From Chloroflexota bacterium (GTDB taxonomy: Bacteria; Chloroflexota; Anaerolineae; Anaerolineales; Villigracilaceae), in assembly GCA_021796315.1 (NCBI GenBank), contig JAJYOH010000338.1, positions 1 through 6,724 of the forward strand: a stretch of 6,724 nucleotides of DNA. The letters run 5' to 3'. The notes under the pieces are model-generated. The model was not told where the DNA came from, ran no database searches, and was given only the letters and a program-made list of their open reading frames with translations. The position numbers and the translations under genes were made by a program. Of this stretch, positions 6,483 to 6,724 are shown piece after piece; position 1 is the first letter of the stretch, and the number at the start of each line of letters is the position of its first letter.

Positions 6483-6516
6483 TGCACAAAGTGCATATTA
6501 GTCCTTATGATATAAT
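6483..6516 (+). promoter_or_regulatory. Promoter of mreB with extended -10 and adjacent inverted repeat
   Basis: TGATATAAT (6508-6516) is a perfect extended -10. The -35 position at 17 bp spacing is AAAGTG, a poor match, as expected for an extended -10 promoter. Immediately upstream, TGCAC-AAA-GTGCA (6483-6495) is a 5-bp inverted repeat covering the -35 region and could be a small operator. Transcription should begin near 6523, leaving a leader of about 44 nt. Confidence 0.5.
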
Positions 6517-6522
6517 CGCTTC

Positions 6523-6541
6523 TGCAAGCGGCTGGTTTGCA
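6523..6541 (+). other. Hairpin at the 5' end of the mreB leader
   Basis: TGCAAGC (6523-6529) pairs with GTTTGCA (6535-6541), including one G-T wobble, around a GGCTG loop. It would sit at the extreme 5' end of the transcript predicted from the extended -10, leaving the ribosome-binding site at 6553-6559 free. It could protect the RNA end or be chance. Confidence 0.3.
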
Positions 6542-6554
6542 AAGATTCTTATAG

Positions 6555-6724
<170 letters not shown>

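Noticed and set aside
6421..6489. Longer start for DegV at 6489
   Set aside because: The added 23 residues are not DegV-like and run across the mreB promoter. GGGAGGG directly precedes the ATG at 6420.

Overview
This looks like an ordinary, densely packed bacterial chromosome segment of about 50% GC. It carries housekeeping genes and has no mobile-element, CRISPR or phage sequence. My best guess is a member of the Chloroflexota, probably Anaerolineae. That is inference only: it rests on the style of the cyclophilin N-terminus, the mreB N-terminal variant, the presence of a GlnRS and a lineage-style small membrane protein. There is no rRNA or other decisive marker in the window.

Layout from left to right. 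(1) A tRNA-Gln(CUG) gene on the minus strand is cut by the left edge, lacking only its discriminator base and anything beyond. (2) A 119-residue membrane protein of unknown function follows, also on the minus strand. (3) glnS (glutaminyl-tRNA synthetase) lies divergently on the plus strand, so the synthetase and one of its tRNA substrates sit within about 0.6 kb. (4) A perfect 16-bp hairpin separates glnS from a convergent minus-strand operon. (5) That operon, in transcription order, is udk (uridine kinase), a cyclophilin-type peptidyl-prolyl isomerase, a VTT/DedA-type membrane protein and an M20 metallopeptidase. Its gaps are 25, 22 and 9 nt. (6) degV (fatty-acid-binding protein) precedes udk on the minus strand but is separated from it by a strong intrinsic terminator with a 14-bp stem. 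(7) The first 52 codons of mreB, with a TTG start, run off the right edge on the plus strand, divergent from degV.

Functionally, tRNA-Gln and GlnRS form a direct Gln-tRNA charging pair. The udk operon combines pyrimidine salvage, protein folding, a membrane transporter or scramblase-like protein and peptide breakdown. These share no pathway that I can see, and the arrangement looks like ordinary co-transcription of housekeeping genes. DegV links to fatty-acid handling and MreB to cell shape.

I did not find an undescribed system here. The items most worth a second look are small-scale: the degV terminator abutting a perfect TATAAT placed for a leaderless udk mRNA, the tRNA-Gln/glnS proximity, the Glu-for-Asp metal ligand in the M20 peptidase, the uncharacterised membrane protein, and the mreB upstream region with an extended -10 and short inverted repeats.
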